This document shows, one piece after another, positions 34,134 to 44,901 of a stretch of DNA of 64,000 nucleotides; positions within the stretch are counted from its first letter, which is position 1, and each line of letters begins with the position of its first letter. The notes beneath the pieces are model-generated. The model saw only the letters and a list, made by a program, of their open reading frames with translations. It did not search any database and was not told the origin of the DNA. The stretch is from Ilumatobacteraceae bacterium (lineage in GTDB: Bacteria; Actinomycetota; Acidimicrobiia; Acidimicrobiales; Ilumatobacteraceae). A program made the position numbers and the translations under genes. The DNA lies in NCBI GenBank assembly GCA_013213745.1, contig JABSQH010000011.1:62001-126000 (forward strand). The letters run 5' to 3'.

Positions 34134-34724
34134 CTACGACGTTGCGCCGTACTCCCACCCGACGGGATCGTTCCACCGCCGGATAACGCGATTTTCGCGC
34201 TCCCAGCCGAGCAACGAGATCGTGGTCGTGTCGAGCGCCAGTCGCTGACCTTCCACGCACGGCGCCTCGATCCAGCGGGCGCCGAGCACCCTCAGGATGT
34301 GCGCGTGGGCGACGAGCGCAATCGTTCCCGTTAACGCCAACATTTTGGTGATGAGGCCGTCGCAACGCGCCCCGACCTCGTCGATCGACTCCCCTCCGAT
34401 GATCGGATGCGTCCACACGGACCACCCAGGGATCTTCTGGCGAATGTCGTTGGTCGTGCGACCCTCGTAGTCGCCGTAGTCCCACTCGAGCAGGTCGTCG
34501 TCGGCCGTGGGATCCAGTCCCATCAGCTGAGCGGTCTCCCAGGCGCGCTGCAACGGACTCGCGAACACGTGGACGATGGGGAACGTGGCGATGGCCGAAC
34601 TCAGCCGCCGCGCCTGTTCGCGGCCGTGTTCGGTCAGCGGAATGTCGGTGCGTCCCGTGTGGTGCCGGGTCTTGCTCCACTCGGTCTCGCCATGACGCAC
34701 GAGGATCAGCTCGGGCCGGTTCAT
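34134..34724 (-). CDS. Histidine phosphatase family protein (phosphoglycerate mutase-like)
   Basis: A 196-residue branch-1 histidine phosphatase: catalytic RHGETEWS at residues 10-17, SPLQRAWETA, the acid in LLEWDYGDYEGRT, and the second catalytic His in VAHAHILRVLGARW. The LEWDYGDYEG sequence is typical of a cytosolic subgroup of unknown natural substrate rather than glycolytic mutase. The start at 34724 gives the compact domain; in-frame ATG 34769 would add 15 residues. It is divergent from the helicase gene. Confidence 0.88.
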   Translation of the reverse strand: MNRPELILVRHGETEWSKTRHHTGRTDIPLTEHGREQARRLSSAIATFPIVHVFASPLQRAWETAQLMGLDPTADDDLLEWDYGDYEGRTTNDIRQKIPGWSVWTHPIIGGESIDEVGARCDGLITKMLALTGTIALVAHAHILRVLGARWIEAPCVEGQRLALDTTTISLLGWERENRVIRRWNDPVGWEYGATS

Positions 34725-34788
34725 GGTGGGATCGACGGGTGTGGTCGTCTCGTCGTGTCCGATCGACATGATCGCTAGGGTCGCACAC

Positions 34789-37656
34789 ATGGCCATCGGG
34801 TGCGCTCACTGTGGCGGCACCCACGACACCCCGGCCGAGGTGCGGGCATGCTGGCAGGGCGTCACGGCCGACGATCTGCCGGCGACACCAGCACCGCCGG
34901 AACCTCATCGGTCGGCTCCGTCGAGCTCCCGAGCACCTCGACGTGCGAGCGCTGCGTACACGTGGCGATTGTGTCTCCCGGGCCCCGACGACCTCGGTCG
35001 TTTTCTCGTGCTCACCGCAGACGACCCTGCCCCAGCGCCGGCACCGTGGGACGAGGCCCCGCGCATCTCGATCGGCGCTGCCGAGGTGGCTGCGCCCGAC
35101 GAATTGCTCGCAGTTCTCCGGGCGGCTCGCCACGAACGTCGACGGACGGTGATCGAGTTGTCGACACCCGATGCCGTTCCGCCGCCGAGCGACGCAACCG
35201 AGTCGACCGAGGAGGCCCCGCGAACGCTCGGCCCGCGATTCGGGTTCCAATGCGACGAGCTGGCTCATCTCGTATGGTCGAACTCGGTCGCTCTCGCCGA
35301 CCTCGCACATGACGAGCCCGCGATCGGCGACGTGCAACTCGCAGATGGCACCTGGGTATGGCTCGACGGTGGACCCCTCCGATTCGTACCGCCGATCGAT
35401 GACGTGCCGGTCGTCCACACCGCCACCTACGCCGTACTCGGTGCCGACGCCGCTCCACCGGTCGACAACGAGTCGACAGCCGACCTCGCCGTCGATCAGC
35501 TCGCCGCGGTGACCCACGCCGGCGGCGTCGCCCGGATCATTGCCCCAGCGGGCTCGGGTAAGACCCGCGTGCTCACCGAACGTGCTCGGCATCTCCTCGA
35601 ACGTTGGCGGCTTCCGTCCGAGGCGGTCACGCTCGTCGCGTTCAATAAACGGGCCCAAGAAGAGATGACCGAGCGGACCGCTGACCTGCCCGGCCTGCAG
35701 GTGCGCACGCTCAACTCGATTGCGCTCGCCATCGTCAACGGCACACCGCCGTTTGCGCCACAGCCGCGGCGATGGAAGACGATCGACGAGCCGCAGGTGC
35801 GCGGCATCATCGGCGATCTGGTCAGCTTCCCTCGGCGCCGCAACAGCGACCCGGTGGCACCATGGATCGAGGCGCTCGGTGCGATTCGATTGCAGCTCGC
35901 CGACCCCGACGAGGTCGAGGCCCGGTACGACGGCGATGTCGAGGGGTTAGCTGCGATGTGGCCGACCTACGACGCCCTCCTGGAAGGTCGCGGGTTTGTC
36001 GATTTCGATGGCCAGATCGATCGGGCGCTGCGTGTGCTGTTGTCCGACGCCGACGCCCGTGTCGCTGCGCAACGAGCGTGTCGGGTGATGCTCGTGGACG
36101 AGTTCCAAGATCTCACGCCCGCCCACGTCTTGATGATTCGGCTCCTGGCGGCGCCCGACGGCGCGGTGTTCGGAGTCGGTGACGACGATCAGACGATCTA
36201 CGGCTACAACGGTGCCGACCCCGGCTGGCTGATCGACTTTGCCGAATGGTTTCCGGGTGCGCAGAGTCATCCGTTGGAGGTCAACTATCGGTGTCCGCCA
36301 CCGATAGTTGAGGCGGTCGACAACCTGCTGCGTCATAACCGGCGGCGGGTCGCCAAGACGATCAGGGCGGCGCGGCCGGCAGCCGATGACGAGGGCTGGA
36401 CGGTCGCCTCGTCGGCGGATTCAGTCGGTGCGTCGTGTGCCGCCGTGACTGCCGCGACCGACGACGGCGTGGCGACGGCCGACATCGCCGTGCTGACGCG
36501 GGTCAATTCCTTGCTTGCACCGGTGCAGGGTGCCCTTGCCGTCGACGGTGTACCCATCCGTGGAGGGGTCGGACTGGAGTTTCTCGATCGCACCGCAGTG
36601 CGCGCCGTGCTGGCATGGCTGCGCCTCGCGTCGGCTGCGCCGTCCGGTCGGAGGCGCCGCAGTGCGGCAGGTTTCGAGCCCGACGACCTGCGCGAGGCGT
36701 TACGCCGACCTTCGCGGTCGTTCCATCCCCGGATCACCGATTGGATCTGCGAACAAGGTGACGTGGTCGAGCTGTTTCGCCTCGCTGAGCGGCTCAACAA
36801 CGAGCGCGACGCAGCACGCCTCGAGGAGTTCGCCGCCGATGTCCAGCTCTTGCAGCAGACACTGAGCGATGGAGCGTCGTGTGCCGAACTGGTGCTGTTG
36901 CTCGTGGAGCGCATCGGGCTTGCGGGGTCGATCGAGTCGCTCGACGCGCACCGGAGGGGGATGAACCGTGCAGCCCAAGGTGATGACCTCACCGCCGTGG
37001 TGCAGTTGGCATCGGTGTTCGACCAAGTCGATCACGCAGGAGTCGATGACGCTCCGCTGGCCACCCGTTTCGTCTCCTGGGCCCGAGACGTGTTCGCCAC
37101 GCAGCGAGCGGCCGACGGGGTGACGCTGTCGACCGTGCATCGTGTGAAGGGCCAGGAGTGGCCGGTTGTGGTGGTCCACGAGGCGTCGGCGTCCGAGTAT
37201 CCGCATCGTCTCAGCGAGGACGTCGAAGAGGAGCGACGGCTGTTCCATGTTGCGCTCACGCGAGCGTCGCGAGCGGCGACGATCGTGACCGGTGCGGCGC
37301 CGTCACCGTTCGTCGACGAACTCACCGCCCCACCACCGCTGACCGAACCGGTGTCGCCGTCACCCGGATCTACTCGCCCAGCGGCGACTCGTCGCGGTGC
37401 CAACTCGCGGACCGAACCGACGCCGGTCGACCCGCTCACCGCGCAGCGCATCGAGGCGTTGCGCGCTCTCCGCAACGAGCTGCGCGACGGCAAACCCGCC
37501 TACGTGGTCTTCGACAACCGGACGATGGAAGCGATTGCTCGTCGGTGGCCCCGGAGCGAGGACGAGTTGCGGCGCGTTCCGGGTATCGGTCCGGCCAAGC
37601 TCGAGCGGTACGGGACCGCCGTGCTCGATCTGGTCACCCGGGAGCAGGCCGAGTGA
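34789..37656 (+). CDS. UvrD2-like superfamily I DNA helicase with HRDC domain and novel N-terminus
   Basis: A 955-residue SF1A helicase. The motor has Walker A APAGSGKT (252-259), VDEFQDLTPAH (motif II), GDDDQTIYGYNGA (motif III), motif IV LEVNYRCP, a motif V region STVHRVKGQEWPVVVVH and VALTRAS (motif VI). A C-terminal HRDC domain (about 885-950; YVVFDNRTMEAIARRWP) ends the protein. This matches actinobacterial UvrD2 except for about 250 extra N-terminal residues. Those begin with a zinc-finger-like CAHCGGTHDTPAEVRAC and contain a Pro-rich linker and an uncharacterised alpha/beta region. The ATG is seven bases after TAGGGT. No LexA box is seen. Confidence 0.9.
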   Translation: MAIGCAHCGGTHDTPAEVRACWQGVTADDLPATPAPPEPHRSAPSSSRAPRRASAAYTWRLCLPGPDDLGRFLVLTADDPAPAPAPWDEAPRISIGAAEVAAPDELLAVLRAARHERRRTVIELSTPDAVPPPSDATESTEEAPRTLGPRFGFQCDELAHLVWSNSVALADLAHDEPAIGDVQLADGTWVWLDGGPLRFVPPIDDVPVVHTATYAVLGADAAPPVDNESTADLAVDQLAAVTHAGGVARIIAPAGSGKTRVLTERARHLLERWRLPSEAVTLVAFNKRAQEEMTERTADLPGLQVRTLNSIALAIVNGTPPFAPQPRRWKTIDEPQVRGIIGDLVSFPRRRNSDPVAPWIEALGAIRLQLADPDEVEARYDGDVEGLAAMWPTYDALLEGRGFVDFDGQIDRALRVLLSDADARVAAQRACRVMLVDEFQDLTPAHVLMIRLLAAPDGAVFGVGDDDQTIYGYNGADPGWLIDFAEWFPGAQSHPLEVNYRCPPPIVEAVDNLLRHNRRRVAKTIRAARPAADDEGWTVASSADSVGASCAAVTAATDDGVATADIAVLTRVNSLLAPVQGALAVDGVPIRGGVGLEFLDRTAVRAVLAWLRLASAAPSGRRRRSAAGFEPDDLREALRRPSRSFHPRITDWICEQGDVVELFRLAERLNNERDAARLEEFAADVQLLQQTLSDGASCAELVLLLVERIGLAGSIESLDAHRRGMNRAAQGDDLTAVVQLASVFDQVDHAGVDDAPLATRFVSWARDVFATQRAADGVTLSTVHRVKGQEWPVVVVHEASASEYPHRLSEDVEEERRLFHVALTRASRAATIVTGAAPSPFVDELTAPPPLTEPVSPSPGSTRPAATRRGANSRTEPTPVDPLTAQRIEALRALRNELRDGKPAYVVFDNRTMEAIARRWPRSEDELRRVPGIGPAKLERYGTAVLDLVTREQAE

Positions 37657-37674
37657 ACGGCCTGTGAAGTCGCG

Positions 37675-38367
37675 ATGACCGCGCCCAACGTTCGTTCCGA
37701 CGTGGCTACGGTCGCATCCGTGGATCCCGTCTTCCACTGCAGCGAACGACCGACCTGGCGCGGTTGGATGCACGCTTGGGCTTTCGTCGCCGCAATCCCG
37801 GCGGGCGTGCTGTTGATCATCGCTGCCCCGACCGCAGCGGCGACCGCGGCTGCGACGATCTATGCAGCGTCGCTGGTGCTGCTGTTCGGCACGTCGGCGG
37901 CGTATCACCGACTGGCGCGCGGCGAGCGGACGCGCCGCACGATGCAGCGCCTCGACCACGCCATGATCTACGTCTTGATCGTCGGCACGTACGTGCCGCT
38001 GTGTGTGCTCGCGCTGCCGCCCGCGTGGGGCATCCCCATCCTGGCGGTGGTCGCAACGGCGGGAGTGCTGGGCATCGTGCTCAAGCTGGCTGTGTTCGAC
38101 GGCGCACAGCGGGTGTCGAATTCGCTGTATCTCGTCATGGGCTGGGCCGCCGTCATCGCTGCGCCGGTGATGGTCGACAACCTCACGACGACGCAGCTGA
38201 CGCTGGTGATTGCGGGTGGTGTCGCCTACACGATCGGGTTCCCCGTGCTGATGACACGGTGGCCGAATCCATGGCCGCAGCGATTCGGCTACCACGAGGT
38301 GTGGCACCTGTTGACCGTGGTGGCCGCCGGCTTGCACTTCGCCGCGGTGTCCGACGTGGTCGCCTGA
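37675..38367 (+). CDS. Hemolysin III / PAQR family membrane protein
   Basis: A 230-residue seven-helix protein of the bacterial hemolysin III (PAQR-related) group. The metal-site residues are present: SAAYHR in helix 2, RLDHAMIYVLIVGTYVPL, and HEVWHLLTVVAAGLHF in the last helix. Bacterial members are integral membrane proteins of uncertain activity, related to ceramidase-like PAQR receptors. It starts 18 bases after the helicase stop. Confidence 0.9.
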   Translation: MTAPNVRSDVATVASVDPVFHCSERPTWRGWMHAWAFVAAIPAGVLLIIAAPTAAATAAATIYAASLVLLFGTSAAYHRLARGERTRRTMQRLDHAMIYVLIVGTYVPLCVLALPPAWGIPILAVVATAGVLGIVLKLAVFDGAQRVSNSLYLVMGWAAVIAAPVMVDNLTTTQLTLVIAGGVAYTIGFPVLMTRWPNPWPQRFGYHEVWHLLTVVAAGLHFAAVSDVVA

Positions 38368-38391
38368 CCTGCGACCGTCGCCTGGCTGCCA

Positions 38392-39256
38392 GTGTTCGAT
38401 CGCATCATCGCCATCGACTGGAGCGCACGGTCTCGTCCTGCGTCGGGACGCGATTCGATCTGGATCGCCGTCGACGACGGTAGGGATGATGGTAGAGATG
38501 ATGGCGATGGTGGTGGCAGCGGACCGGTTGCCGAGAATCCGCCCACCCGTGCCCTGGCCGAAGCACAACTGCGTCGTCTTGTCGATGGCGCCATTGATCG
38601 CGGCGACAGCGTTCTCATAGCGATCGACGTGTCGCTCGGATACCCGGCCGGCACCGCCGATGCGCTCGGTCTGGCGGCGACGAGTGACGATCAGCCATGG
38701 GCGGCGATGTGGCGGTTGTTGACCACGTTGATCGTCGACGATCCGAACAATCGCAACAACCGATTCGCGGTTGCTGCCGAGCTGAATCGGCGGATCAGTG
38801 ACGGACCGGGTCCGTTCTGGGGATGTCCACCGTCGACTGCGGGTCGGACACTCACGTCGACCAAGCCGGCGAGCTCGTCGATCGCCGAATGGCGGCGTGT
38901 CGAAGCGGTGTTGCGCACACGTGGGCGACGTCCGTCGTCGTCGTGGCAACTGCTCGGTGCCGGGAGCGTTGGTTCGCAGTCGCTGTTGGCGATCCCCGTG
39001 CTTGAACGACTTCGGCGGACGTATCCGGACGTGGCGGTGTGGCCGTTCGAGGCGCCTGCCACGGTGACCATCGCCGAGATGTGGCCCTCGCTGCTCGAGC
39101 CGTGGCCGGTCGCCGTACGCGACGAGGGCCAGGTGCTGGCGGCTGCCGCGTTCTTGCGCAAGACGGGAACGCATGCGCTCATGGCGGGTGTTCCCATCGA
39201 TGTGTGCGATGAAGAGGGCTGGGTGCTCGGCGTCGAGCCCGATCAGGTTCCCGACG

Positions 39257-39264
<8 letters not shown>
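38392..39264 (+). CDS. DUF429-like / predicted RNase H-fold protein
   Basis: A 290-residue protein. Acidic strand ends recall an RNase H-like fold: IIAIDWSAR at the N-terminus, and VLIAIDVSLGYPAGTADALG near residue 82. A nearly repetitive Asp/Gly run (DDGRDDGRDDGDGGGSG, 28-44), encoded by a GATG-rich microsatellite-like stretch (38481-38518), interrupts the first strand pair. The C-terminal half has LLGAGSVGSQSLLAIPVLERL and VAVWPFEAP. I cannot name the substrate; a DUF429 kinship is a pattern-based guess. It overlaps the ABC ATPase start by 8 bp and is therefore probably coupled to it. Confidence 0.55.
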
Positions 39265-40339
<1,075 letters not shown>

Positions 40340-40372
40340 CCCGTTACACCGTCTCAGAGACGATGTAACGGG
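40340..40372. terminator. Bidirectional hairpin terminator
   Basis: CCCGTTACA (40340-40348) pairs with TGTAACGGG (40364-40372), and the inner GTCTC/GAGAC adds five pairs, giving a nearly perfect 33-nt hairpin filling exactly the gap between convergent genes. Its right arm, GAGACGATGTAACGGG, recurs with one change at 44909-44924. Confidence 0.82.
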
Positions 40373-41392
40373 CTAGACGGTCCAGGTGCCGTTCGAGCGC
40401 AACAACGCTTCGATGTCGCCTGGACCGCGACGTTCGCTGGCGTCGAGCACCTGATCGGCGACGGCGGTGGCGTACTCGGGCCCCTCGACGTCGCGAAACA
40501 CACCGAAGGGCGTGGGAGAGTGGTCGTCGGTCGACAGGCGAGCCAGCGCGAATGCCAGCGACGGGTCGTTGCGGCTGGCGTCGTGGACGAGCACGTCCTC
40601 GAGCGACACATCGGCGAGATCCACTAGTCGGAGCTGGCCGTCGCTGCCCATCACCACGCCGCGTTGGCGTTCGCCGCCGAACACGATCGGCTCGCCGTCG
40701 ACGAGGTCGATGAGCATTTCGTCGCGCACGTTCTTCTTCGTCACGTCGGCGAACTGGCCGTCGTTGAACACGTTGCAGTTCTGGTAGATCTCGACGAACG
40801 AGGCGCCGTTATGGGCATGCGCCGCGCGGAACGTCTCGATCATGTGCTGGCGGTCGAGGTCGTGGGTGCGGGCCACAAACGTCGCCGCCGCACCCAGGGC
40901 CACCATCAGCGGGTTGAATGGGGGGTCGATCGAACCCATCGGCGTCGACTTGGTCACCTTGCCGAGCTCAGACGTCGGGGAGAACTGGCCCTTGGTGAGC
41001 CCATAGATCCGGTTGTTGAAGAGCAGGATCGTCAAGTTCACGTTGCGCCGCAGGGCGTGGATGAGATGGTTGCCACCGATCGACAGGCCGTCGCCGTCGC
41101 CGGTCACCACCCACACGTCGAGGTCGGGGCGGGCGACGGCGACACCGGTGGCGATCGCCGGAGCCCGACCGTGGATCCCGTGGACCCCATATGTGTTCAT
41201 GTAGTACGGGAACCGGCTCGAACAGCCGATCCCCGACACGAACACCGTGTTTTCTGGCGCAACGCCGAGCTCGGGCATCAGCTGCTGGACGGCCAGGAGG
41301 ATGCCGTAGTCGCCGCAGCCGGGACACCACCGCACCTCCTGATCACTGGACCAGTCCTTCTTGGTGGTCACCGGGACGTCGGTCGTGGTCAT
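40373..41392 (-). CDS. korB: 2-oxoglutarate/2-oxoacid:ferredoxin oxidoreductase, beta subunit
   Basis: The TPP-binding subunit (339 residues) of a CoA-acylating 2-oxoacid:ferredoxin oxidoreductase. Seen: WCPGCGDYGIL with cluster or TPP-associated cysteines near 23, GIGCSSRFPYY, the TPP-Mg motif GDGDGLSIGGNHLIHALRRN, and NNRIYGLTKGQFSPTS. In actinobacteria this enzyme commonly replaces or supplements 2-oxoglutarate dehydrogenase in the TCA cycle. Oxoglutarate preference is inferred from the KorAB arrangement. Its ATG overlaps the stop of korA. Confidence 0.93.
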   Translation of the reverse strand: MTTTDVPVTTKKDWSSDQEVRWCPGCGDYGILLAVQQLMPELGVAPENTVFVSGIGCSSRFPYYMNTYGVHGIHGRAPAIATGVAVARPDLDVWVVTGDGDGLSIGGNHLIHALRRNVNLTILLFNNRIYGLTKGQFSPTSELGKVTKSTPMGSIDPPFNPLMVALGAAATFVARTHDLDRQHMIETFRAAHAHNGASFVEIYQNCNVFNDGQFADVTKKNVRDEMLIDLVDGEPIVFGGERQRGVVMGSDGQLRLVDLADVSLEDVLVHDASRNDPSLAFALARLSTDDHSPTPFGVFRDVEGPEYATAVADQVLDASERRGPGDIEALLRSNGTWTV

Positions 41393-43296
41393 GACGTTGC
41401 TCCCTCGAGCGCTTCGACGATCGCTTTTTCGATTTCGCGGGACTTGAACGGCAAGCCCTGGACCTTGGTCAACGCTCGGGCGTCGACGAGATAGCGAGCC
41501 CGGATCACGTTGGTCAGCTGGCCAGAGTTGAGCTCGGGGACGATGACCCGGCGGTAGCGACTGAGGATGTCACCCAGGTCCGGCGGCAGCGGATTGAGAT
41601 GCACGAGGTGCGCCGAGGCCACCTTGTGGCCAGCCCGGCGTTGCCGTTGCACCGCCGCGTCGATCGCCGCCCATGTCGATCCCCACCCGAGGACGAGGAC
41701 GTCGGCATCGGCGTCGCCGTTGATGTCGGTCGGCGGGATGTCTGCCGCGATGCCGTCGATCTTGGCCGCTCGGAGACGAACCATCTTCTCGTGGTTCTCC
41801 GGGGTGTAGTCGATGTTGCCGGTGCCATCGGCCTTCTCCAGGCCACCGACGCGGTGCATCAGGCCCGGTGTGCCGGGGATGGCCCAGGGTCGAGCGAGCG
41901 TGTCGGGGTCGCGCAGGTACGGCCAATAGGTCTCGGTGCCGTCGTCATCGACGTGGTTGAGCTCGGTGGCGAACGGCACCGAGATGTCGGGCAGCGACGA
42001 CACGTCCGGGAGGAGCCACGGCTCTGAACCGTTGGCCAAGTACCCATCGGAGAGCAGGAACACCGGCGTGCGGTACTTGAGGGCGATACGCATCGCTTCG
42101 ATCGCCGCATGGAAGCAGTGTGTCGGGCTGTACGCGGCGACCACCGGGACCGGTGATTCGCCGTGGCGGCCGAACAACGCCAAGTTGAGGTCGGATGCTT
42201 CGGTCTTGGTCGGCAGTCCGGTCGACGGTCCGCCGCGCTGGATGTCGACGATCAACAGCGGCAGTTCGATCGACACAGCGAGCGACGTGGTTTCGCTCTT
42301 CAAGGCGATGCCGGGGCCGCTCGTCGTGGTGATGCCGAGATGCCCTGCGAATGACGCCCCGAGCGCCATCCCGATCGCCGCGATCTCGTCTTCGGCCTGC
42401 ACCGTGCGGACGCCGAAGTGCTTGTGCTTCGACAGTTCGTGCAGGATGTCGCTGGCGGGCGTGATCGGGTACGAGCCGAGTGTGACGGGCAGTTTGGCCA
42501 GTTGGCCGCCGGCGATGATGCCCCATGCCAGCGCCGCGTTGCCCGTGACAGAGGTGTATTCGCCGCCGGGCAGTTGCGCGGGTCTGACCTCATAGCGGAT
42601 ACCGACCGCTTCGGTGGTCTCGCCGAAGTTGAAACCCGCGAGGAACGACTCGCGGTTGGCCAGGCGGACGTTGTCGTTCTTGGCGAACTTCTCGTCGATC
42701 CACTCCAGCGTCGGATCGGTCGGTCGGGTGAACATCCACGACACCAGACCGAGAGCGAAGAAGTTCTTGGAGCGTTCGGCATCGCGGGGCTTCACGCCGA
42801 GCGGGGCGCACACCTCCTTGGTCAGCGAGGTCATCGGGACCCGCAACACGCGGTAGCTGTCGAGGCTTCCGTCGTCGAGCGGGTTGACCACGTCGTCGCC
42901 CTCGCCGTACCCGGCCTTGGCCAGATTGCGTGCTTCGAAGGTGTCCTCGTTGACGATGATCGTGCCGCCCGGCTCGAGGCGGTGCAGTTCGGCCATCAGC
43001 GCGGCCGGGTTCATCGCCACCAACACGTTGGGTTCGTCGCCCGGGGTGGTGATGTCGTGGTCGGCGATGTTCACCTGGAACGCGGACACGCCGTTGACGG
43101 TGCCCGCTGGTGCTCGGATCTCGGCCGGGAAGTCGGGCAGCGTGCTCAGGTCGTTTCCGAAGCTGGCGCTGACCGAGGTGAACCGGTCGCCGGTGAGCTG
43201 CATTCCGTCGCCGGAGTCGCCGGCAAACCGTACGACGAGGTGGTCGAGAACGCGGTCTCCGTCGCCGGCATCGGTCCGGTCGATCGTCTCGGTCAT
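41389..43296 (-). CDS. korA: 2-oxoglutarate/2-oxoacid:ferredoxin oxidoreductase, alpha (gamma-alpha fusion) subunit
   Basis: A 635-residue fusion of the gamma domain (LVVRFAGDSGDGMQLTGDRF at residue 20 onward) and the pyrimidine-binding alpha domain (LGSYPITPASDILHELSKH, VQAEDEIAAIGMALGASFAG, TTSGPGIALKSE and PLLIVDIQRGGPSTGLPTKTEASDL). The gamma-alpha order is usual for KorA of actinobacteria. The ATG at 43296 follows AGGGGGAAC. It forms a two-gene operon with korB through a 4-bp overlap. No ferredoxin gene is in the window. Confidence 0.93.
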   Translation of the reverse strand: MTETIDRTDAGDGDRVLDHLVVRFAGDSGDGMQLTGDRFTSVSASFGNDLSTLPDFPAEIRAPAGTVNGVSAFQVNIADHDITTPGDEPNVLVAMNPAALMAELHRLEPGGTIIVNEDTFEARNLAKAGYGEGDDVVNPLDDGSLDSYRVLRVPMTSLTKEVCAPLGVKPRDAERSKNFFALGLVSWMFTRPTDPTLEWIDEKFAKNDNVRLANRESFLAGFNFGETTEAVGIRYEVRPAQLPGGEYTSVTGNAALAWGIIAGGQLAKLPVTLGSYPITPASDILHELSKHKHFGVRTVQAEDEIAAIGMALGASFAGHLGITTTSGPGIALKSETTSLAVSIELPLLIVDIQRGGPSTGLPTKTEASDLNLALFGRHGESPVPVVAAYSPTHCFHAAIEAMRIALKYRTPVFLLSDGYLANGSEPWLLPDVSSLPDISVPFATELNHVDDDGTETYWPYLRDPDTLARPWAIPGTPGLMHRVGGLEKADGTGNIDYTPENHEKMVRLRAAKIDGIAADIPPTDINGDADADVLVLGWGSTWAAIDAAVQRQRRAGHKVASAHLVHLNPLPPDLGDILSRYRRVIVPELNSGQLTNVIRARYLVDARALTKVQGLPFKSREIEKAIVEALEGATS

Positions 43297-43406
43297 GTTC
43301 CCCCTGGTGTGACGCGACATCGTCGTCGCGAATGTCCGCGGCGGCGGCGTTGCCGCTGCTGAGCCCACCGTAGTGGGCGACACCGTCGATCGTGCAGACT
43401 CACCGT

Positions 43407-44897
43407 GTGACTGCGTTCGCCGATCTCGCGGCGACCTCCGATCGCGTCGCTGCCACGTCGAAACGCAACGCCAAGGTGGCAGAGCTCGCTGAGCTGTTGA
43501 ACATGCTCGAGCCCGCCGAGGTTCGTCCGGCGGCGGCGTTCCTCGTCGGTTCGACCACGCTCGGCCGCATCGGCATCGGCCGGGCCTCGATCGGTGCACT
43601 CGATGTTGCGGCGGCGCCATCGTCGTCGCTGATGATCCTGGAGGTGCAGGCGGCGGTCGAGGAACTCGCCGCAGCAACCGGTGACGGTTCGGCGGCGCAC
43701 CGCAGGGCGCTCCTCGACGCGTTGTTCGCACAGGCGACAGAACGCGAGCAGCAGCTGCTGCGTGCGATCCTCGGAGGCGAGCTGCGACAGGGCGCGCTCG
43801 ACGGGGTGCTGGCCAGCGCCATCGCCGCCGCCGCCGAAGTGCCGGTTGGCGCAGTACGCCGGGCGGCCATGTTTGCAGGCGATCTCGGCGAGGCCGCGGC
43901 GGTGGCGCTCGCCGATGGGCGTGACGGCCTGGCGGCGATCGGGCTGGAGCCGCTGCGTCCGGTCGAGCCGATGTTGGCGTCGACTGCGCCATCGGCAGCC
44001 GATGCACTCGACGGCGGGACTGCGCTGGTCGAAGTGAAACTCGACGGTGCGCGTATCCAGGCGCACCGTCGAGATCGCCAGGTTCGTTTGTTCACCCGGA
44101 ACCGCAACGACGTAACCGATCGATTGCCGGCGGTGGTCGAGCAGGTCGCTGGCTACGAGGGCGGTGATCTGGTGCTCGACGGCGAGGCGATCGGTCTGCT
44201 CGACGACGGGTCGCCGCAGGCCTTCCAGGACACGATCAGCGAGTTCTCCAGCGACGAGGCCACACCGCTCCACGCCTTCTTCTTCGACGTGTTGTACGTC
44301 GATGGTGTCGCTGTCCACGACGAGGCGTTGCAGGTGCGCCGGGAGGCTCTCGAACGGGTCGTGCCGGCACCTGCTCGACTCCCGTCGATCGTCACCGACG
44401 ACCGCGACGCCGCCGAGCGATTCTTCGCCGAGGCGGTGTCAGCCGGCCAGGAGGGCGTGGTCGTCAAGTCGCTGGACGCGCCGTACGCGGCGGGCCGCCG
44501 CGGATCGGCGTGGCGCAAGGTCAAACCGGTGCATACGTTCGATCTCGTGGTGCTGGCGGTCGAGTGGGGCCACGGGCGCCGACACGGTCGCTTGTCGAAC
44601 CTGCACCTCGGTGCTCGGGACGGCGACGACCTGGTGATGGTCGGCAAGACCTTCAAGGGACTCACCGACGAGATGCTCGAGTGGCAGACGCAACGTTTCC
44701 TCGACTTGCAGACCAGCGACGACGGACACGTCGTCACGGTTCGTCCGGACCAGGTGGTGGAGGTGGCGATCGACGGGGTGCAGCGGTCGACGCGGTATCC
44801 CGGTGGCGTGGCCCTGCGGTTCGCCAGGGTGCGCCGCTACCGCGACGACAAGCCCGTCGCCGAGATCGACACCATCGACACCCTTCGCCGCCTGTAA
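43407..44897 (+). CDS. ATP-dependent DNA ligase (LigB type)
   Basis: A 496-residue ligase with an N-terminal DNA-binding helical domain (1-195), an adenylation domain with the AMP-accepting Lys at 211 in EVKLDGARIQAHR, downstream motifs DLVLDGEAIGL, FFFDVLYVDG, GQEGVVVKSLDAPYAAGRR and WRKVKP, and an OB-fold C-terminus. It resembles mycobacterial LigB (Rv3062), a stand-alone ATP ligase accessory to the NAD-dependent LigA. The GTG at 43407 is preferred; GTG 43392 is also in frame. It is divergent from korA and converges with the CYTH gene. Confidence 0.92.
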   Translation: MTAFADLAATSDRVAATSKRNAKVAELAELLNMLEPAEVRPAAAFLVGSTTLGRIGIGRASIGALDVAAAPSSSLMILEVQAAVEELAAATGDGSAAHRRALLDALFAQATEREQQLLRAILGGELRQGALDGVLASAIAAAAEVPVGAVRRAAMFAGDLGEAAAVALADGRDGLAAIGLEPLRPVEPMLASTAPSAADALDGGTALVEVKLDGARIQAHRRDRQVRLFTRNRNDVTDRLPAVVEQVAGYEGGDLVLDGEAIGLLDDGSPQAFQDTISEFSSDEATPLHAFFFDVLYVDGVAVHDEALQVRREALERVVPAPARLPSIVTDDRDAAERFFAEAVSAGQEGVVVKSLDAPYAAGRRGSAWRKVKPVHTFDLVVLAVEWGHGRRHGRLSNLHLGARDGDDLVMVGKTFKGLTDEMLEWQTQRFLDLQTSDDGHVVTVRPDQVVEVAIDGVQRSTRYPGGVALRFARVRRYRDDKPVAEIDTIDTLRRL

Positions 44898-44901
44898 CGC
44901 T

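Noticed and set aside
37686-37697. CAACGTTCGTTC, a LexA-like site
   Set aside because: It lies inside the hemolysin III coding region with one mismatch and no promoter, so it is likely chance.
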